Source: Pyrus communis (lineage: Eukaryota; Streptophyta; Magnoliopsida; Rosales; Rosaceae). From it: a DNA stretch of 64,000 nucleotides. The stretch covers positions 18,053,428 through 18,117,427 of the forward strand of contig NC_084803.1 of assembly GCF_963583255.1 (NCBI RefSeq), given 5' to 3'. Under the pieces are notes generated by a model. That model made no database searches. It was not told where the DNA came from and saw nothing but the letters and a program-made list of their open reading frames with translations. This document shows positions 35,045 through 46,110 of this stretch, piece after piece; position 1 is the first letter of the stretch; every line of letters begins with the position of its first letter. The position numbers were made by a program, and so were the translations under genes.

Positions 35045-35154
35045 CTTACAAATTTTCTGTCTTTGGAAGTGTCCTCTAGAATGATTTTGAAAAAATGGGG
35101 AGTCGTCGGAGAAAATATTGGCCGGTTAATATTTTCCGGGGGAACGGAAGCAAT
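33550..35154 (-). pseudogene. Duplicate of the three-domain B3 gene, lacking start codon and 3' third (copy B)
   Basis: Exons 35154-35050, 34828-34366, 34249-34095 and 33972-33550 match exons 1-4 of copy A. Domain 1 is uninterrupted here (IPRKFVMKYGEGISNP, ELRRWDGEVWFDNG, SLDCGHWLVFRYEG) and domain 2 is complete. Two losses are visible. The initiator is ATT at 35,154-35,152 where copy A has ATG, and an in-frame TGA lies eight codons upstream, so no alternative AUG opens the domain. Exon 4 runs across the duplication junction at 33,574 into MITE sequence, adds IISIKN and stops at 33,550; the last linker and B3 domain 3 are gone. An 18-bp deletion in the linker also separates it from copy A. 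It is probably a pseudogene unless a non-AUG start or a new 5' exon is used. Confidence 0.78.
35013..35042. repeat. (GA)n microsatellite in intron 1 of B3 copy B
   Basis: A GA run just inside the exon 1 donor, allelic in position to 24,391-24,424 in copy A. Confidence 0.93.
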
Positions 35155-35238
35155 AGACGTTGAATCAAAGTTCTTTCAAAACAGCACTACCAGTTTGTAG
35201 AAGGAAAGCTCTATTCACCAAAAAAGTTAAACGAAGCC

Positions 35239-35281
35239 ATAGACGTTGAATCATAGACGTTGAATCATAGACGTTGAATCA
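35239..35281. repeat. Filler DNA: three tandem copies of a 14-bp word
   Basis: CATAGACGTTGAAT occurs three times in a row. It is a copy of the sequence around the B3 start codon about 85 bp away (35,153-35,166). It replaces about 75 bp present in copy A at 24,604-24,685. The filler keeps CAT (ATG on the minus strand), while the source position now has CAA. Confidence 0.85.
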
Positions 35282-35327
35282 AAGTCAAATTACTTGCCTT
35301 TAATTAGGTTGAATGCATACTATGAAC

Positions 35328-36078
35328 TAGGCCGGTAAAAGAGTTAGGTTTATTGGGTTTGAGTTGGGTCCAACTCGATCCGTTAATTTGACGGATCATA
35401 ACCAGTTAAGCTAACGGATTATCCAAATCCAACCTGTTAAATTAACAGAACTTAACGGGTCATCCGTTTCAACTGTTAACAATTTTTTATTTTTTTTTAC
35501 CAGGTTAACAAACAAACAAAAAAAGAAAAAGCAATTAAGCTCAAACAAAAACAAAACTTTGATTCAGGAGCAAAATCAACATACAACAATTAATTTGGAT
35601 AAGCTTGGACGAATGCAAAAAATGCAATTAAGTCGACGCTGGACAAAACAACCTTTGGCAATTCCTCTTCTCCCTCTGCAAATTTCACCCCTGCTGGCGG
35701 AGTGGGTGTTCGGGATTTCGAAGAATTGCAGACTTTGTGGGATGTCAAAAGCTAAGTTGAGAATTGCGGCGTAGCAAAGGTGAGCGCGAGGGATTGAATC
35801 TGAGAGGTGTCTCTTTTCGCGTCCAGCTGATTGCAGCCGTTCGATCCGCACAGGGCCACCCATTTGGGCTTAGGACTATTGAATTTACACAAAAGTCTTC
35901 ACTAACGGGTGTTAACGGATGGTTAACGGGTTTCACGGGTTCACCCAAAATGATCCGTTATTTAACGGGTGATTAACGAGTTGACCCGTTAACCACCCGA
36001 CCCGATTATCACTCATCCAAATACTAATTTTAACGGGTCGTGTCGGGTTAATGGATCGGGTTGAAAATGTCAGGTCTA
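35328..36078. mobile_element. Non-autonomous hAT-like element (copy B)
   Basis: The duplicate of the element at 24,728, with the same inverted ends and CTATGAAC target duplication (35,320-35,327 and 36,079-36,086). Confidence 0.88.
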
Positions 36079-36086
36079 CTATGAAC

Positions 36087-36448
36087 GCAACATCCCAAAA
36101 AGAGAAGAAATAGTCTTTAAGGATTGTTTGGCACCTCATATTTTTTTGGAAAATTTTATTTGAACCCATATAACCTCTCTTTACACCCAACTTAAACTTC
36201 AAATGTGAATTGTCTTTTCTACCTTATTGCATAATTACCATCAAGTATAAGATGAAATTAATAATCAAATTAAAATGTATCAATAAACCCAACTAATAAT
36301 CAAACTCTACCATCACACAATCTTTATCCAACGTTCATTCTAGCTAAAACCTTAAGACGCTTTCATAGAGAAAAGCAAACTCTTTTTTACTGATAGATGA
36401 TGCTTTTGAATTTTTAAATCCTCTAACTAAAGTATGAATCGATTTATA

Positions 36449-36484
<36 letters not shown>

Positions 36485-37415
36485 TTGATTTGATTTGATT
36501 TTTTTTTTTTTTTTTTTTTTTAAGAATTTAAAATTTAGGAACAAAATCAACGCCTTTTCCATGATGCTTGCATATAAGAGATTGTTTTTTTCTCCTCAGT
36601 AAATGCCTCAATGTTTGCAGCAGAACGCTCTGCATGAAGTTGGTGTCTGCAGCAGAGACTTCATTCATGTGCTATGAAGCATGCAAGAGGATACCAGTTG
36701 AAGAAACAAAGAAAGAGTGGAATAGTTAATCTCATGAGAAAAAAATTCTATTAGATAATGAACCTAGGAACAAATTTGAATCTTTTGGTAGCAGATATAA
36801 TTGTATCCTACAACATTTTATAAAAGAAATTATATGACAGTTAAGCAAATGTCGCTAGAGAGGCAAATCTTGAATGAGTTGTAAAACATTGATTTTGTGT
36901 TTTTATATTCCAAATGGGTGCAAAGATAAATTTATATATTGAATTGAGTTTGTGAGGGTAATTTAGTTCGTAAATTTGGGTTAAAAAGGATATTGATAGT
37001 TTAATTAAAAACTAGCATATGGGCACACATAAAGCGTGTGAGAATTTTTTTTTTTTTTTTTTTTTTTGTGTTTTTGAAGGACAATACTTGCATTCTCCTA
37101 TTTAGTCAATACTTACTACTATGCTAATTAGCTCTATTTGTATGCGAATAAAGAGGAAAATTTTTAATTCTAAAAAAGAAAGATGGATCATATGCAATGC
37201 AGGTAAATTCGTATTACATAAATACTTAGTGCAGGTACAACTTCCAAAAACGAATGCAAAGAATCAATTAACTCGCTGAAAATTCAATTCAAAGAATGTA
37301 AAGAATTAATGTTACAAATCCTTCAACTTTAATATCATGTCAGCAGGTTAGTATGACATTCATGAATGTAATACGAATGCCATGTTACTGTATCACGCTT
37401 GATAATCCATCACAG
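36087..37415. other. Spacer 3' of YUCCA-like gene (copy B)
   Basis: Matches 25,482-27,125 without the Tourist-like MITE. It includes long A and T runs (36,451-36,480 and 36,500-36,522) and a 36-bp insertion near 36,812-36,850. No gene is present. Confidence 0.5.
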
Positions 37416-38939
37416 TCAATCCATTTTCTTGTAGTGTAAGTTCAAACACGAACTAATGTCATTTGCTATACAATGTGCATCATGTGCAATGCCAAGCAAT
37501 CCACGGCTTGAGAACCCAGCGCTGTAAAGACCATTTTCTGATTTCCAGTGATCTGGGAACCTCTTTTGTGGCATTCCATTGTCGTTAAAGTAGCAGTTGT
37601 CATCCTTCACAAGAAAACAATGAACAACGTTATTTGGACTGTATATATCATAAAGAGTAGCAATTCTTCGGTACATGCTAAGAAAACATTAGACATAAAC
37701 GCATACCTTAAGCCAATTTAGAACGCTGCTTTTGTAGCCTGTAGCAAATATGATAGCATCGTACCAATTATAGGTGCCATTTTCAAATTTGATTAGATTT
37801 CCTTCTATGCTTGTTATGGAAGGCAAGACCTGATGAAATTTTTTATCGATAGTTAATTATTTTAATTGTCAACAACATAAGTAAATGTTATAAATCCGCA
37901 AGATAAAGAATGAAGATATAAATTATGCATTAAAAATTATTTTACAGTTATTGCTCTGGTTTTAATCTTCTTAATGCAACCAACGTCGATAGTGGGGGAT
38001 CGACCCTTAGTAGCCTTGAGATAAAAAGGTCCCTGTTTTGGCTTTTGAATTCCGTACTTGGATAAATTTCCGTACTTCAATTTGCCTAATCCTATGACAA
38101 CCATGTCGACTATTGTAACTGGGAGGAGTTTTAACAAAACCATTCCAAAGAACACAATTTCCTTGTTGAGAACATGTACCTGCGATGTTTACAAAAGTTT
38201 AAATATTAAAGTACTTGAAATAAGATGATCGATACAAATTTGAGTGCACATTCAAGGAGCTTAAAAAAAAAAAAGGAACAACTTTAGTTGTCCTTGTGTG
38301 GGAGAAAAAGGCAGGCAGAAGTTTTACCGGGCTACGGACAACAATGGAAGTATTAGCTCCCGAACTCGACAAATCATAAGCAATTTCCATGCCTGAATTA
38401 CCAGAACCAACGACCAAAACATTTTTCCCACCATATTTCTTGCCGTTTTCATACTTGCTTGAATGAATGGCCTGCCCATTGAACCCATCCAAGCCACGCA
38501 CTTGAGGAATATAACCTACGCTATTTTCACCACTTGCCACCACAAGAAACTTCCCAAGATACATTTCTTGTGCACCCGAAAGCGTGTTCTCGACCTTGAC
38601 ACACCATTTCTCTAAATCCACATCGTAGAAAGCAGACTTCACGCTTCGGTTGCACTTAGGGTTTATGTTGAATTGGGATACATAAGTATCCAAGTATTGA
38701 ACAAACAAATTCTTGGGGACGTATGTAGGTGTATCTGAAGGGAAAGGCATATAGGGAAGTTCGCAAAATTGCTTTGCTAAGTGTAGCTTCAAACGATCAT
38801 ACGACTTTTTCTTCCAAAGAGAAGCATAGCAATCTTCTCTTTCGAGTACCGCATTTGTAATGTTAAGGTGATTAAGACACGCTGAGGTTGCTAAGCCGGC
38901 CGGACCAGCACCGACGACGACCACCTGCACTTCCTCCAT
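37416..38939 (-). CDS. YUCCA-type flavin monooxygenase (indole-3-pyruvate monooxygenase), YUC10/11-like, copy B
   Basis: Exons 38939-38328, 38179-37946, 37829-37707 and 37604-37416 are the same length as in copy A and code 385 aa. All motifs are kept: [28 protein letters not shown]. Differences from copy A are few and mostly conservative: I/V in the first strand, S/N after VHVL, M/T in PVMIVD, V/I in MVVVGLG, R/K in KPRQGP, E/A in TREIT, I/T in GIYNWYD. The last base of exon 2 changed from G to T (ACG|GT to ACT|GT), which weakens the donor context but leaves GT intact. Both copies therefore look capable of making enzyme. The upstream regions are also duplicated, so similar expression is expected unless later changes matter. 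Confidence 0.93.
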
Positions 38940-40656
38940 TTCTATGTTGAATTTTGGTTAGGTGGTTTTGTCAAGTGACTGAAAGATTCTTGTTTTTGTT
39001 TGTCGGAATTTGATTCTGTGTACAACATATTACACGCTCAGGAATTTAAACCCAATAGTACAACACAAAGCCAACTTAGAATAACTAATTACAGGCAGGA
39101 CTAATTAACGGTTGTTACTCATTTGTAACAAATTTGTTGAATCAGTTGCAGCAGTACTGCGTATGAATAATTCAAAAATTCAGCCCAGCCAGCAGATATG
39201 TAGTTGAAACGAGTTACGCCAAACAACATCAAATTCACATGCCAGGTTTCATATTAGCCTATAAATGATAGGACAGCTAATTTAACACAAAATAATAGAG
39301 AAAAGAGACAAATATAGTCAAACAATAAAATCGATGAGTTTTTGTAAATTGATGATTTTTGTTGATGATTCGGAGTTATAAATTTTAGTTTATGGCATTA
39401 ATACATGGTTTTAAAAATTAGTACAAGAGATGATCTTATTTTTCATTTTCGCACTATGGCCCCAAAAGTTTCAGCTTTAGTTAGGTTGGTCGTATACCTA
39501 CCACCACATATTTCTGAATACTTTTGCTTACCACCATCAAAATCTAAACTCATTCAATGATACTAAGTAGACTGGTAAGCAAATATGCACTCATGAATTG
39601 TTTGTGAAGAATTTGTTGGCAATATCAGTACGGCTCAAATATGAATTCGAAGGGCCTTTTTTTTTTTTCTTTTTTTTTTCTTTTTTAATAAAGAATCCAA
39701 ATGCCTTTGATTTACATGGATGTCATTATTTTGCACTTATATGTAGTAAAACCAGTAAAGTTTAATGATATTATATGTAGTAAAACCAGTAAAGTTTAAT
39801 GATATTTCCTTAGCTAGAATTTTTGTCTGACAGAATTAAACTTATGCACCAGATTCCTAGTGTGGGACATCGATTCTTTAACGTACATTGACATTGTTGA
39901 AAATGCATGTAATATGTCGATACGTTGTGCAGGCAGTAATTGATAATTTTATGCACGATCTATTACCCATGACATATCAACAGTTTATCATATTACCCAT
40001 GTAATATGTCGATACAGTTTAATTACTGGACTAACTTTTAAAACTATTATGTGATGGATTTCTAGTAAAAACTTATGAGAGAAAGGTAAAGAACAAAAGG
40101 AATTTTCAGAGAATGTTTTTCAGAGAGTTTGAGTGAACAAATCATAGCTGCTACTCTAGGTAATTTTATTGATTGATTCATTCCTTTACATTCATTCTTA
40201 TCTAGCTACAACCTCAAGTACATTGTCCGTCCATTCACAACTGTGCTATATGTTCACGTAAGCCATACACCTTACCTCTAATCTGAGACATACATGCGTT
40301 CAGTGTGAGATGATTTTACACAACAGACAATTTGTGAACTTTGCAGAACTAGCAGCCTTGTCTTCAGGCTCTAGAACCCGAAGGCCGAGACGTGTTCCTT
40401 TCTCAATCGCAATCGCAAGATCAAGAAGTCAGCAGCGCGCCCAACGCCACATCAACACATTTTACTCCCCCACCGAACTCGACCGACGAGTTGGCACGGC
40501 CCGCACATAACCAAAGGACGTAGTTAGTTTATTAATTACTCGGCATGCGCACCACGTAGGATTGGTAGTTTTTAAGGTCAGCAACTTGACATTTTATAAA
40601 ACTTAAAATAGCACATTAAAATTACAAGAAACAACTTTTAGTCAATAAATGTTTTA
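38940..40656. other. YUCCA-like upstream region and spacer (copy B)
   Basis: Counterpart of 28,648-30,412. It lacks about 40 bp near 39,178 (the CTGCGAACTTCTCC...GCAAATG stretch of copy A) and one unit of the 32-bp repeat. No other gene is seen. Confidence 0.45.
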
Positions 40657-42484
40657 GGGTGAATTACAAAAAAAAACTGCCTCAACTATTGAGCCAATCA
40701 CAGTTTCATACCTCATGTTTAAAACATTTCAGTGTCATACCTCAACTTATAAATTTGTTGTAATGTCAGACCTACGTTAACTTTTCTATCAAATTGACCG
40801 TTAAATGCTGACGTGGCTTGAGGCGGAGCCCAATTCCTACTAAAAAATTAATTAAATATTAAAAAGTATAAAGTAAAATCATTTAATAATTTTTTTAAAT
40901 GAGGGACCCACTCCTACAAACCCATCCCCTCTTCTTCTCTATCCACCCGTGTTCCTCACCCCTAACCTTCCTTCACACTTATGTCCTCCAACTCTTTTCT
41001 TCTTCCTCATCCCCCTTTCTCTCCCCCTCCCCATCCTCTTCATCCTCCTCCTCCTCCCCTACCATATTCCCCTATAATCCCTACTGTTGCACCCTCACTA
41101 TCCTCAAGGGCGAGATTGACCAAGTCAAAATCCCAGAAATTTTACACAATGATTTTGAGGTACTCAGAGGAAGAAGACGGAGATCATAAGAGAGAGTACG
41201 AGCTCGAGTTGTCAGAGCTCTTGACAGGGCTCTTGATACGGGTTGATGTACGTGGAGTTGTCGGGGGTCGATCTACGGTTTCAGAGAGCAAAAAAGGGAT
41301 TGGCGTCGGTTGGCGTTATTGCAATAGTGGTGGCAGAGGCGGTGACAGAGATGATCTGCAAGACTGTCGTAAGAACTCGTGAAAGACAAACCGAAAGCTT
41401 CCTCATAACTGTAGGGTTACACTAAGGCTCATCGTTAAGTCTTTACCTTTTTGCATTGGTAATGGATAAGCTAACGGGACATATTCAAGATGATATTCCT
41501 TGGTGTATGCTTTTCGCAGACGATATAGTATTGATAGATGAAACTTAGGAAAGGGTAAATGCGAAGCTTAACCTTTGGAGAGAAGTGTTGGAATCTAAAG
41601 GTCTTCGCCTAAGTCAATCAAAGACAGAATATACGAAGTGCAAGTTCAGTGCAAATGGAGGCCCAAATGAGTTAGGGGTGAGGATCGGAGATTAGGAAGT
41701 ACCAAAGAGTGACCAATTTCACTACCTAGGATCTATCTTGCAAAAGAACAGAGATTTAGTTAGAGACCTCAACCATAAAATACAAGCTGGAGGAATGAAG
41801 TGGAAGAGTGCATCTGGTGTGTTGTGTGACCGTCGTATGCCACTGAAGCTCAAGGGAAAATTTTATAGGACGACAATAAGGCCAGCGATGATGTATGGCA
41901 CTGAATGTTGAGCGATGAAGCATCAATACGTACATAAAATGAGTGTAGTGGAGATGAGGATGCGTCATTGGATGTGTGGGCACACGAGAAAGGATAAGAT
42001 TAGGAATGAAGATATACGAGGTAAAGTAGGAGTAGCCGAAATTCAAGGAAAGATGAGAGAAAATCGGTTACGGTGGTTTGGACATGTGCAACGAAGGCCT
42101 ACTGACGCTCCGGTTAAAAGATGCGACTACGGGACAGAGGTTCGTGGCCAAAAGGGTAGAGAAATACCTAGGAAGACTTTGGAAAAGACTCTAAGAAAAG
42201 ACTTAAAGTACTTGGATCTAATGGATGATATGATACAGAATAGCCAACCCCACTTAGTAATAAAAGGCTTTGTTGTTGTTGTAATATTTAATTAATTTTT
42301 TTAATAGGAAGTGGGCCTCGCCTCAAGCCACGTCAACATTTAACAGTCAATTTGACGGAAAAGTTAACGGAGGTCTGACATTGCAACAAATTTATAAGTT
42401 AAGGTATGACATTGAAATGTTTTAAACATGAAGTATGAAACTGTGATTGGCCCAATAGTTGAAGTAGTTTTTTGTAATTTACCC
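40657..42484. mobile_element. MULE with long TIRs and RTE remnant (copy B)
   Basis: Same element as 30,413-33,311, here with a perfect 9-bp target duplication AATGTTTTA at 40,648-40,656 and 42,485-42,493. About 1.06 kb is missing relative to copy A; the break joins captured DNA (GATCTGCAAG, about 41,353-41,362) straight to RTE sequence (GTAAGAACTCG). Confidence 0.87.
41366..42284 (+). mobile_element. RTE-type LINE remnant (copy B)
   Basis: Only the part from shortly before the FADDIVLID region to the TTG-repeat 3' end (about 42,270-42,283) remains. Stops interrupt the frame. The C-terminal [10 protein letters not shown] and RCDYGTEV blocks are recognisable at about 42,070-42,145. Confidence 0.85.
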
Positions 42485-42632
42485 AATGTTTTATTACCTT
42501 AAAAAAAGCCAACTAAAAATATAGAAAAAATGTAAAAATATTTGATTGAACAATATAAAAAGAAAAATAAAAAGATTAGTTAGTGGATGTTCTTACCAAA
42601 AAGAAAACGAAAAATTTAAGGCATTTAAATGG

Positions 42633-42852
42633 AGAGGTGGATTGTCTGCGGTCCCATTTTCATATTCTCTTCATACACTCATGTGATGCGTGGTTACGGT
42701 TAAGTCATGTCAACATTTTATATTAATTTTTTATAGAAATAATAAAACAAAAAGTAATAGGAATATAAAATGTTAACGTGGCTTAACCGTGACCACACAA
42801 ACAGAAGGGCATGAGAAGAGTATGGAAATGGGAGGGCAAACAATCCACCTCC
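42633..42852. mobile_element. Palindromic MULE-type MITE, complete copy
   Basis: A 220-bp element with near-perfect inverted arms: AGAGGTGGATTGTCTGC at the left, the complement of GCAAACAATCCACCTCC at the right, and an inner arm pair around ACGGTTAAG..CAACATTTTATATT. The target duplication is a perfect 9 bp, TTTAAATGG, at 42,624-42,632 and 42,853-42,861. The whole element can fold into one hairpin with an AT-rich loop near 42,724-42,761. A second member lies at 59,554-59,774 and half a copy at 33,460-33,573. Confidence 0.9.
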
Positions 42853-42861
42853 TTTAAATGG

Positions 42862-43978
42862 CTGTGAAGTTTATTTGTCTACTACCAGACTTTCAAATGA
42901 TTTATGGCACGTTTACGTACCCGTAATCGGAATCAATTTACGGAATTGGATTCCGATTACGGCATACACCTTTGTTTACGTAATCTTGGGGAATCAAAAG
43001 ACATGTGGGGTCCACACGCATTAAGGAATCCAACTCCTAATTTTGGAGGAATTGGACTCCCTACAAAAGGGTGGTATTTCAATTCCTTATGACTTGAGGA
43101 TTCTGGAATGGATTTTATTTACCAATTATGCCCTCACTTGTTTCTAATTATCCCAACATTGCCCTTCATTTGGCACTCATTATGCCATCTTTTAATAAAT
43201 AAATAAAACCTATTTACATATTTTTATATAGATGAATTTTATTATATAAATTTAATTCAATTAATTAGTATGAAAATAATTTATTTATGTTAGGGAAATT
43301 TAGTAATCAACCTAGTTTTCATTCCGATTGAAGTGAATTAATAAACAATTTATATGGATTCAACATCATTCATGTCATCTTTTAATAAATAAATAAAACC
43401 TATTTATATATTTTTATATAGATGAATTTTATTATATAAATTTAATTAAGAATTTAATTAAATTAATTGGTGTGAAGATAATTTATTTATGTAAGGGCAA
43501 TATAGTAATCAACCGAGTTTTCATTCCGATTGAAATGAATTAGTAAACAACTTATATGGACTCAACATCATTCCTAGTCTGATTCTAGACAATTTTAGTA
43601 AACAACTTCGATAGGAATCCGATTATGATTTCACCTCATTTCAATTCATCCTTAATCCAATTCCTCCTCGAGAAGGAGATGGGAGATAGAGAGAGTTGAA
43701 TACCGAAAAAAAAAAAAAAAAAAGAGTTGATTGATTTTGAAATCAAATTGGAATAGGTTAATTAGTTTATTTGACTCGTGAAACTATCATTTACTCTCAC
43801 TTCATCTTTTGAAACTGGTTTCGTCTATTTTGTCCCATGAAACTGTCATTTTTGTCGTATTTAGTTTCAATTCATCCTATTTTCCATTCCATCAAATATG
43901 TTAAATTAAAGAATGACATTTTATTTTTTTTATACAACTCTTTGCCTTCAACTTGCATACTAAGGTAACCCCAATCTC
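42862..43978. repeat. AT-rich repeat region with a 2-copy tandem duplication
   Basis: About 43,182-43,373 and 43,374-43,580 are two direct copies of a unit of roughly 195 bp starting ATG(C/T)CATCTTTTAATAAATA. The surrounding 42,905-43,680 has the words CGTAATCGGAATCAA and GATTCCGATTA in both orientations, suggesting a decayed inverted-repeat element, but its ends were not resolved. No gene is seen. Confidence 0.55.
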
Positions 43979-44866
43979 TTAATTGATTTCTCTCTGCAAG
44001 AGCTATTCCCTCCGACCCTTCTACTTCTCCATCCGATTGCCATTTTGAGAGTTGGCGGCTTGGAATTTTTCTTTTTACTTTCTGCCTTCTTTTCATACCA
44101 TAGTCCCCATCTTGCAGCCCCTTTCCCTCAACCCCACCCCTTCCATTTCTCCATCACCAACCTACACATCTATCAATTTGAACCATTTTCTTCCGCACAA
44201 TCTTCCTTCTTCCTTACCCAAAAATTAGATCTTAAAGTTTTGGACCTAATTTGGAATTTCGATTGTTGTACTTTAAGATTTGATTTTGGCTTAGGGTGTG
44301 CTTGCCATTTTTGGGTTGATTTTGTTGTGCCTTGGTATTTGCAGATCCACTTTGGTTTTGGTTGCTCCATGGCAGCTATTCCGATGGGTAATGGCCGGAG
44401 ACAGGCGGCGTTGGGCTGGTTCTACTTAATGGGGACTAAGGTTTTTTCGGATGTTTTTACTTTTGGGTTTACTACTTTTGATGTCTTGTTGTTTTCATTT
44501 GATGTTGGTGCCCCTCTTCCTTCTCACATTTGTGGATTTCACCTCTACAGTGGTGGGTCGGATCGTTCAAGAGTCATGTTTGACTTATCCTTTGATCGCT
44601 TGAAGATGACGCCTATTGCTAGTTCCGGTTGGATGCTACAATACCATCTTCTACAGATCACTTGTTGAGGCTTCGGTCTCCTCTTTGGTTCACCAGCTTC
44701 TGGCGGCGGCGGTTGCAGGAAGATTGAAGAAGTTGCTAGGCCTTCTTGTCTTTTTCTTTTTTTCTGGGCTCCAATTTCTTTTGTTTTATTTTTGGCCTCA
44801 TTTTTTGTAAACTTACTCGTTGGTAATGAAATGAACCTTGAACAAAAAAAAAAAAAAAAAAAAAAA
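43979..44866 (+). mobile_element. Non-LTR retroposon or processed copy with poly(A) tail
   Basis: It ends in a run of about 22 A (44,845-44,866). The flanks GTAACCCCAATCTC (43,965-43,978) and GTAATCCCAATTTC (44,867-44,880) agree in 12 of 14 bases, a plausible target duplication. A frame at 44,045-44,668 is open for 207 codons but matches no family I recognise and has no reverse transcriptase motif. The 3' end style (TTTTTGGCCTCATTTTTTG) is like plant LINE tails. It could be a LINE fragment or a retrotransposed transcript. Confidence 0.5.
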
Positions 44867-44955
44867 GTAATCCCAATTTCATCGAAAACTCTAATTCAAA
44901 CCCCCTGTCTCTCTTGCGGATTAGTGTAGAGTTGTAGCTGCAGCCGTTGGTAAAA

Positions 44956-45105
44956 GCAAATAATTGTTTGGGTTTCAAAAGCAAATAATTGTTTGGGTTT
45001 CAAAAGCAAATAATGGTTTGGGTTTCAAATGCAAATAATTGTTTGGGTTTCAAAAGCAAATAATGGTTTGGGTTTCAAATGCAAATAATAGGTTGTATTT
45101 TAAAA
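44956..45105. repeat. 25-bp minisatellite, about six copies
   Basis: Tandem units of GCAAATAATTGTTTGGGTTTCAAAA with substitutions (ATTG/ATGG, AAAA/AAAT), the last unit degraded. An alternating higher-order pattern (AAAA..AAAT) is visible in units 3-6. No coding role is seen. Confidence 0.93.
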
Positions 45106-45784
45106 TCTAATTCAAGCCACTCATTGAATCCAACTGCTCTACAACAGCTCTGCATCAATCTTCAAGAGAGATAGACAGGAGTTTGAATTATAGTCATCGA
45201 AAATGGAAATTGAGATTGTTTTACCAAACAAATTGGATGCAAAAAATTGTGTTAAAAATAAAAGGTCCATACTATTGTTTAATTTAATGTTTATTTGACA
45301 AGATGAATGAAAATGGGATGAACTGAGGCTAAATAAAACAAAAAAGCAGTTTCATAAGATAAAGTGAGACAAACAATTTCATGGCATAAAGTGAGACTAA
45401 AGGACAGTTTTATGGTGCAAATCAAGACTACTAAAATTTCGCACCCTGTGTTAAATACTAACTAATGATTATTAAAATAAGTAAGTAAAAAACTTACATG
45501 GACTTAAATAAATGTTAAATAATATGACGAGTACAAAAGTAGAAGGACCTCAATCAAAGTTCTATAACTCATAAAACCATCTCCAAACGATATGTCAAAT
45601 CATAAGTGGAATACCACGTAATTAAATTTGAAGATAGAAAGAAGTTTCAACCGATATATCCATCTTACGTGGATTAATTATTTAATTATTTTATTGTGGT
45701 GGGTCTCAATAATGTACCAATTATAAATTTTGAAAATGGGTCTTACAAGTATTATTTATAATATAAAAAAAAAACAAATGAATT
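45106..45784. other. Gene-free AT-rich spacer
   Basis: No gene or recognisable element between the minisatellite and the SINE. Confidence 0.4.
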
Positions 45785-45928
45785 TGTGTTTCTATTCACT
45801 TGTAAGTGACAGATATTAGGCTCGATTCTCGCCAAAAATGAATTTGAATCACCCTATTGCTAGTTCAATGTGAGACTTAACTTAAAATTTTCACCTCTTT
45901 AGTGTAAATAATATCGTTTATTAAAAAA
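45785..45928 (+). mobile_element. tRNA-derived SINE with 14-bp target duplication
   Basis: Flanked by identical AAAACAAATGAATT at 45,771-45,784 and 45,929-45,942. The 5' part has a B-box-like GGCTCGATTCTCGCC (about 45,819-45,833) and the 3' end is A-rich. It resembles the SINE at 1,952 only in general structure. Confidence 0.75.
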
Positions 45929-46110
45929 AAAACAAATGAATTGAAGGATGAGAAAATTTGACATTGGCACATTAGCCATCACATCAACATTTGACATTTA
46001 TTAGCCAAACAATGTTGAAGGCTAAGAATGATAAGTTACCCTTTTGTATTCGATTGTGATTTTAAAGATTTTAATGAATTTATAAATCCATGATATTTTT
46101 TTATATAGAG

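Larger units (their letters stand above)
33576..42746. repeat. Tandem segmental duplication, copy B
   Basis: Direct repeat of copy A (18,074-33,573). It preserves the empty sites for the Copia and Tourist-like insertions found in copy A. It lacks about 1.06 kb of MULE/RTE sequence (equivalent to about 31,131-32,187 in copy A) and has small private changes, including filler DNA near 35,239-35,281. Confidence 0.93.

Noticed and set aside
44956..45105. CRISPR-like array
   Set aside because: Units are contiguous with no spacers; a plain minisatellite in a plant genome.
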